Assembly (NCBI GenBank): GCA_036250195.1
Contig: JAVHZZ010000005.1
Span: forward strand, 128,835,500 to 128,899,499
Reading direction: 5' to 3'
Length of the DNA: 64,000 nucleotides
Source: Mixophyes australis
Taxonomy: Eukaryota > Chordata > Amphibia > Anura > Limnodynastidae
The position numbers and the translations under genes are program-made. Positions 36,605 through 49,014 of the stretch are shown here, in pieces (the stretch's first letter is position 1; the number at the start of each line of letters is the position of its first letter). Below the pieces are notes generated by a model, which was not told the origin of the DNA, searched no databases, and was given only the letters and a program-made list of their open reading frames with translations.

Positions 36605-37085
36605 TGCTGTGAACTACAAATAAAACTGCTATTCTATTTGTACACAAAATACAGAAGCCTCACTTACACACATTTGCAAATGTATGATAACCCATCCGCT
36701 CCATCAAGGCACTTCTACTAATAGGGTGGGCCTTACTCTAAACAATTAGTCCCTATATTGGGTCATACATTCATGTGTTTTGAAATTGAGAGCTAACTTA
36801 CTAAGAGGTACCCTGGGAACCTCCAAATAGAGGCAATAGAGGACCAGCACTTCATCAGTTGCTGATACCAAACATGCCTCTCAAACAACAGTACACAAAT
36901 GGAAGATGGTTAATAAATTTCATAGGTTCACAGCAGTTGCTTGAAAGGTTGGGGATAAAGACAGAAAAAGATTCACAGCACACTGCTGTGAGGCAGTGGA
37001 AGAACTGCTATTCTACTTGTTTGTTAAAATGCATAAAACTAGTCGCACACATTTGGAAGTGTAAAATAAGTCACCCATTTTGTCA
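36598..37085. repeat. Diverged direct repeat inside the Tc1 element
   Basis: Segments 36598-36710 and about 36975-37085 both contain CACTGCTGTGA, then AACTGCTATTCTA and CACACATTTG in the same order and orientation, separated by about 270 bp. They are perhaps 65-70% alike by eye. The intervening stretch separates the two halves of the transposase. Origin unknown: a tandem duplication or a small inserted element. Confidence 0.55.
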
Positions 37086-37089
37086 CCAT

Positions 37090-37430
37090 CATAGCCAACA
37101 TTTAACTTTCTCAGAAACTTGTGCTACAGTAGTTCTTCTGTGGGATTGGACCAGTCGGGGTAACATTTGCTCCCTATGCCCATCAAAGAGCATTGGGCGC
37201 CCATGACCCTGCCGCCTGTTGATGTGTTGTCCTTCCTTGGACCACTTTTGTTAGGTACTAACCACTGCATACCGGGAACACCTCACAAGACCTTCTGTTT
37301 TGGAGATGCTCTGACCAGTCATCTAGCCATCACAATTTGGCCCTTGTCCAAATCGCTCAGATCTTTACACTTGCCCATTTTAACCTTCCAACACATCAAC
37401 TTCAATAACTGTTCACTTGCTGCCTAATAT
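37090..37430 (-). pseudogene. Tc1-like transposase, DNA-binding part
   Basis: The minus strand gives MGKCKDLSDLDKGQIVMAR followed by a stop, then relics of the paired-like helix-turn-helix region (PGMQWLVP...SGPRKDN, GRVMGAQ, SNPTEEL). In the family this region binds the inverted repeats. It is broken by stops and frameshifts. Confidence 0.7.
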
Positions 37431-37522
37431 ATCCCACCCCTTGACAGGTACCATTGTAACGAGATAATCAATATTATTCACTTCACTTGTCAGTGGTTTT
37501 ATGGTTGTGGCTGATCGGTGTA

Positions 37523-40500
37523 TACTCTGAACATGCTTACATATATATTTCATTATGCTAATTTAGTCCAAAAGGGCATCCAGATTATTCTGTTAGGTTG
37601 CAGTTCCTCAATAGGAAGATTCGGAAGGCTTGGTGAATGTAACACTGTCGTTTTGTCTCAAATGCAACTAGAAAAGAGGACAAAATACCTTTTTGGGTTT
37701 CTTTACATCAGTTCAAAGGTTTTACAGTCATAACAAATTAGCTGTTGGCTTACTGGAAGTCATTGTTATGGTATATGACCATTGGACATGAAATGAAGAG
37801 CAATGTCAGAGGTTGCCTTACTATGGCAACCTCTGACATATCACAAGCCTTGCAGTAACCTGTACTAGGAGTGGGCAGTGACACTTTTTTTTTCCAACAC
37901 TCAATGTTATGTCTACATTAAAGAGAAAAGGTTCTCTTAATCAGTGGCTAAGCAGAAAATGTGTTGTAGGTCAGCCTACAACAGTACAAGCAGACTGAAG
38001 ATTGCTCCGTCACGTCAGGTAAGTAGAAGGCAGTGGTGAGCGGTAACATGCAGGAAATTCACAAATACATTAATGAACATTTTGCTGTTGCTTCTGTTTC
38101 TCCTGCAGCTTTCCACTTACCAAATGACCGAACAGTTACAACTCTGTTTTAGAGCAAAAAATAAGTCACTGATCACCACCTTACATTCAGACACAGACAA
38201 GACGCACATATCTGTATTAAACTTGCATCTGTGAGCGGGCTCACATCTTTTGGAAGGTTAGAGGCCAGCACATTGCCCTTAAACCCATGTTACCCATCTC
38301 CTCTCTTACTCTGCTCTCTTCTTTCTCTCTCTCACTTCTCCACACCTCACTGCTGCCAAAAATATTTTTTCCGAAAGTATAAAAAATAAAACATGTCCCA
38401 AAATGACTTCTGCACCCTCCCATCAGCCATCCTCATCTTAAAATGCCTACACATAATCATCAGGCCTTTCTCATGTCACTCCAACCCTCCACATGTTACT
38501 TAGAGCTACTTGTCACAAATTGCTGCTACTAGCTCCAAAATGTACTGCATGTCCTCAGAGCCTACATGTACTCCAAACTTCGCTTCTGACTTACACGTTT
38601 AAATAAGCCTCCCACTGGCATTCCACCACCCATTACTCACCAGAAGTTCTAGTGATCATCCACCACCATTTGCCACTATTAAATACCCCCTGCCCAAAAT
38701 TATATATCTTTTCTGTTTTGTGGTTGCAGCTTTGAGCCTGTAGACGAAGAAGGTAGATTATGTGGTGCTGACTGCACATCATTGCCTCCACTTTCTCCTC
38801 TTCTAAACCGACTGTTGCATTATGCTGTCTGTTTACCATTAATGACATAGACATAGGTGCTGGGAAGAGGCTGATGCTGTGGCCATGTGATGCATGGCAA
38901 ATTGGCAAAGTCAGCGCTTAGTCCATGAACAAGCTGGCATGTATCCAATGACCACATAAGCCAAAACCAGCTACAGAACGCAACCATTCTTACCTCTACT
39001 TTGAGTTGGAACATATTTAGTTGACAAACTATTTTGACTTTTTTTTTGTTTTTGTAGGAAGCGGTTTATTGATACAGTTGGTAAGATTTGTCTTCACAAT
39101 CAGCAAGCCACTGTCTTAAATTTTTTTGCAGTGCTGACAAACTATAATACATTAGGCTAATTTACTTAAATCCTTGTAAGGCAGAAAAGTACAGTAAACA
39201 GCTGACTGTTGTATACAGACTGCTGGAAATCTGGAGTTTTATGTGCTACATTGTGTGGTCCAAATAAATGCAGCTGAAATGGTCAAACTTTTAATTGTGT
39301 CCATTTGAATATGTTCTTCCTAAGTCTTGTACAAATCCAGATCAAATTAATGTGGACAGGTACCTGCAATTCAGCCGCCGCACGTGTGCGCTGGCCATCT
39401 TTAAATGGAGTACGGTGCCGGGAGGGATAATACCTGGCTCCGGAGAGGTTAAATAACCATCGCTATGCACCACATGAAGAAAGTGTGTGTAAATTTGTTG
39501 TTGAATAAATGTTGTGCCTCAACAGTTGGAAATCTTCTTTTGTTTATGAACTGCTTACCTGATTTACACAAAGTATGTCTCTGCTGCCCCTCCCATTGCA
39601 CCGACAGATACAATAGGAGCATGCTGGGACCAATGGTCCACCAAGTCAACACTGCTGGCTTGACTAGCCAAGATAAAGAGGGCAGCCTCTGGTTACCCAG
39701 TTAAAGTGACTAGGTACCTGTCGCCCACATGAACAGAGAGCAAAATAAGTTAACAGGGAGAAAATGCAGTGATCGTGAGGGAAAGACAGACAATTCTCAG
39801 GTGATTTTAAGCTCTGCTAGAAACCTGTCAACCACTATTAACATTATTTATTATGTCTACTAAGTGTAGTGCTGGAGAATGTTTATACTTCACCACTACT
39901 GATCTGGGTATTAAAGTTGCCTTGCAAAATCCCTTTTACACTAAAACTCCATAATTCCTGGGAAAGAGGAAGAGAAGACTGGGCTAGTCTAGGAGAAATC
40001 AGAACTAGATATGCCTATATGAGAAGTACCTACACCACATCACACCTTTGTCAGTGGGGCTACATTTAACTTATAAATCATTGTGGTGAAACATGGGACA
40101 TTGTAACAATGTTCAGAAAATAACATTTGGGCTGACCACTAAAGTTACTAGGACATCAATCAGTGAACCCCTGCCTAAGTGGGCCTGTTGGCATACCTTA
40201 TACAAGTGAAAATATGAAAGAAAAAAAAAAACAAACCTTAATTTTACTATAACGCTCCCAAATCATTCCACAATTATCTCTATATTGTAGGTTACTCTCG
40301 ACTTATAAGTAGCACAAATATTTACTACTGTAGTATATTTTTAAACCAGCTGTGAAATGAGAATAAATAAGAAAATGAAGTAACTTAAGCGCTTTTAAAT
40401 CATTTGATATAATTTTTATAAAATCTGTGTACTTTTCTAAATTGGGCAGCAGAACTTGGAGTCTCAAAAAGGTGAAGGGTAAACTAATTTTAGCGTTTTC

Positions 40501-43026
40501 AGTTGTCTGCGGCCTCCACCTTTCTAACTTCTGATAGAGAAAGTGGTAACTGGTTTCTTCTATGTTTCTTCTATGTTCTGCGGCTGGATTTCAATCTGTG
40601 GTGAGACCAAGCTGGTTGTTATGGCTTCCAGTATCAATACAACAGAAAGTATTGGTATTTACTGCAAGCGGAGTGTCTTTATTTTGAACACTGGTAATAT
40701 CAAAATGCAGTTGTGACCAGATGCGCTTGCTTCGACACCTGGTCCTTTGGAGAAAAAAGGATGAAGAGATGTTCTTCCTGCAGAGTTTATCTGGGTTTCT
40801 TTCTCTGTATCAGTAATCAAATGTTTCAGACTACTCCCTACTGGTGCCATCTGTCACCAGACACTCACCGACTTGCGATGAGATGTAATATATTCTCTAG
40901 ATTTGGATTTAAATGCAATTTTAACTTGACAACAAAATGTACATCAATCTGTGATTTCCTTAATAATTTGCTGTTAGGTTTCCTATCTCTCTAAGACTCA
41001 GAATGAAAGTCTAATGACCCCCTCCTGTGCATTCAGGCTAAAAGATGTCTTGGTCACTCACAAATGAAACGGCCTAATTAGCATGGGATTTCCTTTCTTC
41101 CTTACAAAAACACATTTTCTCTAACATATGTCGACTGCATCAGAAATCAATGTTTCTAATACACAAATCTGTATATTTACAATGTTTTACATCAGCGCAC
41201 TCTGCCACTAATTGAAATACATTTTATACAATAAGTTATTTATAATTAATCCAGCCACAGAAGTCAATGATAATACAGGTATCACAAGACTGTAGGCACA
41301 ACAGGCAATGCTGGTAAGATGTATTGCAGAAGTCAGACAGGCAGGGGTTAATACAGAATAGTCCGGCACTCACAGTAGCAGGTAGTGAGCAACCAGAATG
41401 TATTTGGAAGAATCTGGTAACGATGCAAAGGCACACTGAGTCACAATGGAGCTAAAGACTTCGTTATACCCAGATACCAGCATAACTGAGGGATTGCAGA
41501 TACAAGGACACTTGATTACCTGGTTTGCCACTGGAGCAGGAGGTACAGGTGGCCATGTATAGTAGATGAGACTCTGGTTTTCCAAGTTAGACAGTGGACT
41601 ACAGGTATTGGATGTATGCAGGCACCAGATGATCCACACTAGAATGAGATTCAGGCAAGCCAGGGTCAGAATCTGCAAGAGCCACAAGCAATACCAGGGA
41701 GTAGACAGGAGTAAAGTCAAAAGAAGTTAGGATCTGGGTCATAGGTAAAGGTGGAACATGCAAAAGTCAGGTAAGGAGAACAACAGGCACAATTCACAGG
41801 AGTACTGACAGGGAACAGAAGCAACAAACAATTGATGAACTAAAAGGAGCAGTGTTTGGGGCTGGTAATAAGGCAGGAGCATATGCAAGTGGTGATCAGG
41901 GAAGGAAGTTAACTCCTGCAAGTAAGGTAGAAATTTCCAATGGCAAAACAGCAGCACCTCTGGTAGCATAGAGCTACTGAAAGCCAGATAGAAATTAGGA
42001 TCAGATTCCAAACACTGGTTTAATATGAATATACTAAGGATAATCTAACACACATTCACAATACAATCATCAACACAATCCTACCCTTATTTTACACAGT
42101 AATAATTTGGGCGTGACTTGGATATGGTCATTACATCTTAGCGATCCTGCCCACTCAGTATTCACTGAGGCAGGTGTGGTTTGATCATGTGTTTTTAGTC
42201 GTCGTAGAATGTCCTCATGCCCTGGACAGGTGAATTATATGCACTTTTGGGAGTCTTAATTCAGAAGTCTCCTGGTCAAGAGTAAGCAAAAATATTTTAC
42301 ACTTTCATTGAGTGTCCTATGTATGTTATTTGTATTCCACCTTGTATGTCAAATCTCTGAAATGCCCATCAATTCCAATTTACAATTATGTAGTTTAAAT
42401 TTTTTCTACACTTTGCTGCATGCATGGGCCCAAAGCAGCAGCATTCTGATCAACATTAGAGCGGGTCTGCCATATGTCAGTTGGGACTAGGGGAAAATTT
42501 GATACTGTCCATAAAGATTCAATCTGACCATGCAACCCGAGCAGCAAGTGCACACAATTTCTAATTTGTCCTCGCAAATCACTGGAAGCTTGTTTTGTGA
42601 GATTGAACGGTGGTTCTGCACGCAGGGCAATAGCTGTAATCTTCCAACTGCATTTTCTGCCATGCCCATATAATAATCATATCCTCAAGATCACTTTTTG
42701 GTATTGTGGCCACTTTGATGCTATGCAGATGGTGATATTGATCAAATTGCCAACATCTAAGAAACCCTGATCTTAAACCGTTAAATACAGGTTTTCGGGA
42801 ACTTTATTGGAATCCTGTTTTGTTTCTGCAAATCAAAGTAATTAAAAAGGTAAATCTGCATTTGCTAGGACTAGAGTAGCGCTGTTGGAACTGGTTAAAT
42901 AACTAAATTGCATGTTTTTCATAGCCTTTCAAATTGCAGTGAGATCATGCTCACTGTTTTCCATAATAGCATTTAATGCAAAGCTACAACATATTTTAAT
43001 TTTAAGGTATGTAAATAAGGCGCACA
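37523..43026. other. Intronic DNA, mostly unrecognised
   Basis: No coding exon or full TE recognised over 5.5 kb. The 41270-42010 stretch is strongly A/G-rich on the + strand with many CAGG motifs, and reverse-strand open frames 41370-41720 and 41739-42011 arise from that bias. It may be an old LTR-element leader but I cannot support it. The hairpin-like pair AGGTTGCCTTACTATGGCAACCT lies at 37811-37833. Confidence 0.4.
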
Positions 43027-44155
43027 TGTGACTGGATCGCTTATAAATTTATTTAAAGGAAATAGTGCAGGGTGCTTATTTATATAATTGCAAATGTACT
43101 TATTTTTGATATTGTGTGTATGTTGGTAAAGGAAATATCTTTATTTTTAATACCAGAGGAGGAAATTAGTTTTTTGTTTTAACTTTGCTAGAGGAAACAC
43201 ATTATTTCTGAGGTATATACCTGATGCAATAAGCCTTTGTTGAGAAAGGCTTTTGTGTATTTTGGAGTAGTGAAATGATTTGTTTGGGGTTTTGTAACTT
43301 TCCTTTGGGAATGTGTATTCTGCAACTGTCTGAAAAAGCACCCATGTTAAACTCATGTTAATTAGCCCTTTTGATGTGAGGGTCCAGCACCTGAAGGCAC
43401 AGGAAGGTTTAATTAGACGTGCTGTTAGTTTTTCTCTGTGTCTAAAACAAGATGCAGGAATTCACAGTAAGTTTTGGGATATCACAGATAAGTGTAAATA
43501 TTGTTAGCTTTGCATGTAAATCTATGTTTGGGTAAACACACTGCATCCTGATTTTATTTTAAAATAGCTCAGTCCTCAGGGGACTGGCTTACCCTATGAG
43601 GCTGTGTCTAAAAACTGTATAAAAAGCACAGTTTCCTATTGGAAATTGTTTTTCTTGTTTCATCTGACCTGCTCCCTAGTACCTTCAACCAGGGGGAGCG
43701 AATAAACATCACTTGCTTGAAAGACCTGCTTGGAAATTTCTCTATCCTTGTGACCTGCAGATTAGACCCAACTCTATTCGTTCCCGGCTGTTTCTGATGT
43801 TTGGACCCAGCTTTTCGGTTATCACCGCTCTGCCCGCTACCCAGCAACTCTGGCCAGTGTGATAGGCCAGGGGGTATCCTTCCACCGCAACCCTGATCCA
43901 GAGGAAGAGGTCAGGGGTACCAACCCAGGTACACAAGTAAAGGGGTACACTAGCAGCATCAGTTACCCAGAAGAAACCAGTTACTGGATGCCGGTAAGGA
44001 GTCCAGTGTTGGCAGCATTTGTAAGCCCCTCCTTAGAGGGCGCATTTTGGATAACTAAAGGGAACGGTGGCAAAGTGAGCCCAGCCGGTTCCCAGTAACA
44101 ATAGACAGGGTGGTATAGGTGATCCATCCTGTCGCTGCACAGTTAGGACTCGATC
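43027..44155 (+). mobile_element. LTR retroelement, LTR plus leader, family copy 3
   Basis: The putative LTR begins TGTGACTGGATC at 43027 and ends GTCCA at 44005 (about 980 bp). It has TGTATAAAAAGC near 43617, AATAAA near 43701 and a primer-binding-site-like TGTTGGCAGC at 44007-44016 (one mismatch to copy 2). It aligns with copy 2 along its whole length, including about 140 bp of leader (GACAGGGTGGTATAGGTGATC), then similarity stops. No genes. It lies about 340 bp upstream of a FERM exon, in the sense orientation. Confidence 0.65.
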
Positions 44156-44496
44156 ATCTGTACCTAATGTCTGTGTAATGCATGCTTCAGTGCCATCTAG
44201 ATGAGCATTTAGTGTTTTCACTATTAAGATTAAGTTCAGTAAATAACTGTAACATTACATTAGTTCTTTTAGGGCACCATGATGTTAAAAATATATATTT
44301 TACCCATATCTGTGTTATGTTCGGTCTTTGTTTATTTATGTTCACTTTGTATAGACTTGTTTCATGCTTCAGACCTTAAATATAGCATTTCCTATCCAGT
44401 TACTGGAAATTTAAATATTCTATTTTAATTTAATAATTTTAATGCAATTATAGTATTGATGTTTGAGTAATGTTTTTTTTTTCTTTTTTTCTTAAG
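44156..44496. other. End of the 19.3-kb intron
   Basis: AT-rich, ending in the strong pyrimidine tract (TTTTTTTTTTCTTTTTTTCTTAAG) that serves as splice acceptor for the next exon. No other feature. Confidence 0.6.
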
Positions 44497-44539
44497 CATT
44501 GGTTGGATGATATGAAACCTATTAAGAAACAAATACAGA
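44497..44539 (+). CDS. FERM-domain exon B (43 bp) of the EPB41L4B-like gene
   Basis: A 43-bp exon after the acceptor CTTAAG (44496) and before the donor GTAAGT (44540). It encodes HWLDDMKPIKKQIQ plus one base of the next codon (A). The block HWLD...KPIKKQ follows AAQV of the preceding exon in EPB41L4B-type proteins and marks the F1-F2 junction of the FERM domain. A 43-bp exon at this place is in keeping with the 4.1 family gene structure. The split codon A|TT is completed by the next exon, giving Ile. Confidence 0.88.
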
Positions 44540-47191
44540 GTAAGTACTTTTTACGTGTTAGGTTTATTTCACTTGTGTTCATTTTCATTTACATTGGTAG
44601 TCAATGCGTACATTGTTTTTTTTCCATGCTGCCTATAGAAATACCTGAAAAAAAATTGAATGTAAGTGTATTTCAGGAATAACATGAAATAAATGTGTAG
44701 CATTATTGAGTAAATCCATGTGGTTTTTTTTTTTTTGCTTAAAATTATTGCCCTACAGAAAAATACATTTTTGTGCTTTGATGCCACTGACTGGGACTTG
44801 GGTATCAGCCTGATCTTTGCACAATTCATTTTTTTCTTAACCTAATCAGAATCAATGTCCCAATTGTAGCAAAACTTCTCCAAAAATATGCTGCGAACAC
44901 CATTCCTGTAGGAATAGGGTTAATAGAGTGGTGTTTTGGTTTTTGTCATGCTTCAAATACTGTTTTCATTGGGGGAAAAAGCTTCCACTTCTCATCGGAC
45001 TTCACAACCCTTTTCTATAAACAGATGCAGTCACTCATTATCCCATAGAGAATTTGTATTTGTTGAGACATCTTAATTTGGTTACAATTAGAAATGTTAT
45101 CTAGCAAATGTTTTCTAGAATCACATGATATTTCAGTTTTGCATGACTACATGTGTATATGCAGTTCTCTGTACCTTTTCTTTCGGAAATGTAATTCTTC
45201 AATTGCCATTTGCTATTAATTTCATGTTTGGATGAAATTGTTAAATTAAAATTTAACAGTTTCCTCAGAGGTCTCTGTAGCTCTTTGAACCCTTTAAGAG
45301 GGACTCATCCTCTAAATGACCCTTTTAAAGTTCAACGGACAAGTCCCACTCATCCTCTGTATTTAAAGGGCTAAAAAAAACCAAACGGATTAATTCCCAC
45401 CGTGATCTGGGATTTTATGATCCTGCCGGAGCGAAGGCGTGCTTCCCACATTGAAAATGTGTGTGCGTGTATGCTGGGATGAAATTGTACATGAGCACAG
45501 CCTGTGGAAAATGTCAGGGATAGGGTGAGGCTCTTTCAGAGTCTCTATCTTTCTATCCCTGGCACTTGGAAAGCTGGGGGTACCCTTGCTTGAAGGAAGG
45601 AAGTCGCTTCTTTCTAATGATATACCCAAAGTATTTATTGTTTGCTGATTGATTTTGATTAGCAGGCAATATATATGTTAAGGGCCCAAAAGTGCTCAGC
45701 ACAGGGATGAGTAAAGCCTCAGCAGAGAAGGATTTGGTTATCATGGGCATATCAATGGCTTTCATTATTGCTGTCTTTAATGTGGGACTACTGACTTTCA
45801 ACGGATTGCCTGATAGTGGCAGTGTCATGGTAGGGCTAAACTGTATCAACCTTAAACCCAGTGACACCATCAAATCATTCATTGTAAAATGAGTTTATTA
45901 TAAACTTCTCTATATTTATACATTTGTAAATCTGTCTACAATGGTTTGACTTTCGCTTCATTTTCACTTCACCAAATAAAGTAAAATAAAAAGTGACATG
46001 TGGTAATTCTAAATATCAGTCATGCTCCATAACTAGGCTAAAGACCTTTGCTGTGCGCTATACACAACACAAGGTTGATCCAACTGTATCATTGACTGTC
46101 TGCCGCACTCAATCAGGTGATGCTATGTTTGGGCCCCAAGCATTACACTGTTTTCTCTGTACTATTGTGCAACTTCCCACTGAATTATGGAGGTTGGGTT
46201 TTCCATGCATCTATACTATTTATCTGCAATTTTCAAGATTTAGCATAAATTAGATTGTCAACATCTTTCCAATCAACTTGCTAAAAACACATTGATGAAT
46301 TGTTAATTAGTATCTCCACTGAGTAAATTGCACTGGGATTACTGCTTCTATAAAATATTGCACTTTTGCAAAGCATGAGACAGAAATCTGTGTGTTGCCT
46401 ACATTTAAAAAGCACATGATTTGCTTTTCCTTAAATGAATACCACTTCCAAATTATATTTCTAGTTTTATACAATTATTCATAATCTGTGTATAATAATT
46501 CTATATTATGCTTTTTACACTCCAGGAAAGTTGTTTAGTATATTGAAAAGACAGCTTTCCTAAAAGCTTGGCTCAATTAAGAGCTGAATTAACTGTTCTT
46601 GAGACCCAGTTCAGGTGTTCTGGAGTCCCAGCCAGACAGCAGGCTGATTAGCATCTGCAGGGCCTATAAAAGGGTGTGCCAGCATGCTGTGGTGGTCTCG
46701 TTACCTGGGGATAGAGGTAGGAAGCCGAGAGAGACATACCCTGAGAGAGAGACCTACCCGGTGTGCTTGTAAGCAGAGCCAGTGCTGGGATCTCCAGTGA
46801 CCAGCCCAGACCACTCTGCCATGCAGAGCAGCAGTGAACGACACTCCAGACGGGATGGCGGAACTGTCTCGTCTAAATCTGGACAGTTTGGTGGCATGAT
46901 AGCACATTATAAGTTGTAGTAGGTGGCAGAAGAGCCAGAAGCTGGAAACTCCACAAAAGGATTCCACACCTTTTCTGTAAAGCACCTTTAGTGTCAGCTA
47001 TGAAATGTAGTTATAAGGTACGGATTTCTTTTGTCTAAATATTAAAATAAGACTGTCTAAAATGATGGTTTGGATTGGTTAGGATTAGTTAATTAAAACA
47101 TTTATTCATAGAAACTCTGTGGAAAATAGTCTAATGCTTAAGTTATACTATATGTACAGTACAGCATTAATTGTTCTGTTTTATTTAACAG
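44540..47191. other. 2.65-kb intron with one LTR-like fragment
   Basis: Mostly unrecognised. Near 46667 there is GCCTATAAAAGGGTGTG (TATA-like), and at 46881-46896 the sequence GGACAGTTTGGTGGCA. This looks like an LTR end (GGACA) followed by the same tRNA-Leu type primer-site start TGGTGGCA seen at 16057 and 35165. No polyadenylation signal or genes, so it is a weak candidate for a third LTR family. The reverse-strand frame at 45553-45882 is unsupported. Confidence 0.4.
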
Positions 47192-47270
47192 TTGGCCCTC
47201 CCTATACTTTGCACTTTCGAATTAAATATTACTCCTCTGAACCAAACAATCTTCACGAAGAGTTTACAAG
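47192..47270 (+). CDS. FERM-domain exon C (79 bp) of the EPB41L4B-like gene
   Basis: A 79-bp exon after the acceptor TTTAACAG (47191) and before the donor GTATGT (47271). The first two bases complete Ile with the previous exon; it then encodes [20 protein letters not shown] and HEEFT, and ends with the first two bases of an Arg codon (AG). This is the start of the FERM F2 lobe. [16 protein letters not shown] is nearly diagnostic for EPB41L4B/EPB41L5. The next exon (expected YLFVLQL...) is not found in the remaining 16.7 kb, so that intron is longer than the window. Confidence 0.9.
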
Positions 47271-47416
47271 GTATGTTCTGTGCATTAAAAGATTTGTAGC
47301 ACATTTGTGACAAATATTAATAAGCTATTCCTGATCAGATGAAATATTTTTGTAGAAACTTTTAGACATGTCAATTGAAATAAAATGAGGATGGAAGTTA
47401 AAGAGAAGCAATATCC

Positions 47417-47662
47417 CGTACTTGCCTACTCTTGGCAAGTTCTGAGCAGGAGAGGGGCGTGTCTAGAGGGCGGGAGGGGGCGGCCAAACGCGTCATTTTG
47501 GACCCGTCCCCGCGACAAATATGCCGTTTTGTAGCAGGGGGCAGGGCCAAAATGATGCGATTCACCGCAAATCGCGTCATTTCAGCCCCGCAATTGCGGG
47601 ATGGAGATTTGCCAGCTCTCTCGGGAGTCCGACCCGAATTTCGGGAGTCAGTTGGCAAGTAT
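47417..47662. mobile_element. Small GC-rich MITE
   Basis: A 246-bp insert with ends GTACTTGCCTACT and AGTTGGCAAGTAT (inverted, 11 of 13). It is flanked by the perfect 9-bp duplication GCAATATCC (47408-47416 and 47663-47671). CTCCCGA motifs and a central GCCCC/GGGGC-rich region relate it to the element at 17629. It is probably hAT-like, judging by duplication length. It lies 146 bp after the donor of exon C. Confidence 0.75.
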
Positions 47663-47671
47663 GCAATATCC

Positions 47672-48817
47672 ACAACATTGAAATTGTTTAATTTTTACAT
47701 TGCAACCAAGTGATGGGCAGAGTTCCTAGTCCATGCTAGAGAGGAGTGAAATTGAAACAAAAATTTGCACACCTCTAGGTTCCCGGGGGAAAGTTACATT
47801 TATGCAAGATGCAAACTTTAAGTACAGTTTTTGCTTTGCCATTTTGCTGTAAGCAATTGTGCACACTATTTCTAAATTTGCGGTATGTATAATCTATGAA
47901 TAGAGCTGGGATGACAACATTCAAATTGCTCTGCTGTATGGAGTGAGTGTGGTTTGATTCTTGAGCCAAATTCAGCTAACAAAATGGCCATATGTGGAAT
48001 GGGGTGAATACTCCTTGGAACAGTTTAGAAAATTTTGCTTATATCTGCTTGGATGTGTTTTCCATTGCTCTGATAGTCAAGTGCAAAGGAAATCAGGCTA
48101 ATTATAAAAGTGGACATCACTCTAAACATTCATGTCTAGTCTTAGCTGTGAAATGAGCTACTGCTTCCACAATATGATCATTTTTGCTCTTGATTAATTT
48201 CACATGAGTTTAAAGCACAACATAAAAAGCTCATCTGTCTGAATCTCAAAAGTGTTTATACCAGTACTCTTCTTTTTAAACAAACAGATAATAAAAGTTA
48301 ATACATTGTTGGAAATTTTTTAAATTCCATTATGTGGCATTTATAAAACTCAATGTTTAATATTTAAATATATAAACCGGTATCAGAATAAACAACATGA
48401 ACCCAGGTTGTATATTCTGCTATTAACGTGTCTGCATGTTTGCCTACCTTTGGGTAGGTATAAAAATTCACACATATTTAATTAATTTCAACGCTCCATG
48501 TACTAACTGGAGCAGGAACTTTTTTTTTGCAACAACTGGACTGTAAAGCTGTAGCTCCTAATTTACAACCCATGCATCTTATTGGTTCTGAATGGTCATG
48601 CATTGGCTGTCTGAGTCATACTGATGCCACGCCAATTTCACATGTGACATGCTCTTCAAATTATCATCACGTGGTTTCCCTGTTTGAAGTTATATCTACA
48701 CCAATAGAATGATTGGATACCTGCTATTATAGAACTCATTCTATTTGTATCATTGATACTCTTTTGGTGGAGGATATTTAAGTGATTTACTTACTACAAT
48801 ATACAGGTTTTATTCAT
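47672..48817. other. Intronic DNA, no recognised feature
   Basis: AT-rich sequence between the MITE and the L1 target duplication. No coding similarity. Confidence 0.5.
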
Positions 48818-49014
48818 AAAAATTGGTTCTTCAACCCCACTGACACACAGGATGTGTCATCCACATTGTTTTAAACCGGAGCCTGGGACCCCCATCTTCG
48901 GTCCCTTCCCTACCCCTCCACCCCCCCCCCCTTCATGCTAACATCTCTTCTGCTTTTCCCTCTTTGTCTAGTTTTCAGACTCGTCTCATTAAGCTTTCCT
49001 TTTCCACACCCACC

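Larger units (their letters stand above)
36030..37522 (-). mobile_element. Tc1/mariner-type transposon, broken
   Basis: The minus-strand 5' terminus TACACCGATCAGCCACAACC ends at 37522, as in widespread Tc1-like elements of fish and frogs. The helix-turn-helix portion follows (37090-37430), then an unrelated stretch of about 480 bp with a direct repeat (36605-37085), then the DDE catalytic portion (36053-36604). The 3' end, including the last catalytic residues and the second inverted repeat, is missing beyond about 36030-36053, where an A-rich run begins. Confidence 0.8.

Noticed and set aside
41370..42011. Two reverse-strand open frames of 116 and 90 residues
   Set aside because: They arise from a strongly purine-rich + strand; no motif recognised.
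25050..47270. Assignment of the FERM exons to EPB41L4A or the red-cell 4.1 genes
   Set aside because: The blocks [12 protein letters not shown] and YYSSEPNNL fit EPB41L4B/EPB41L5 and not EPB41L4A (which has NLVEIDYFGL and FYAEDPCKL).
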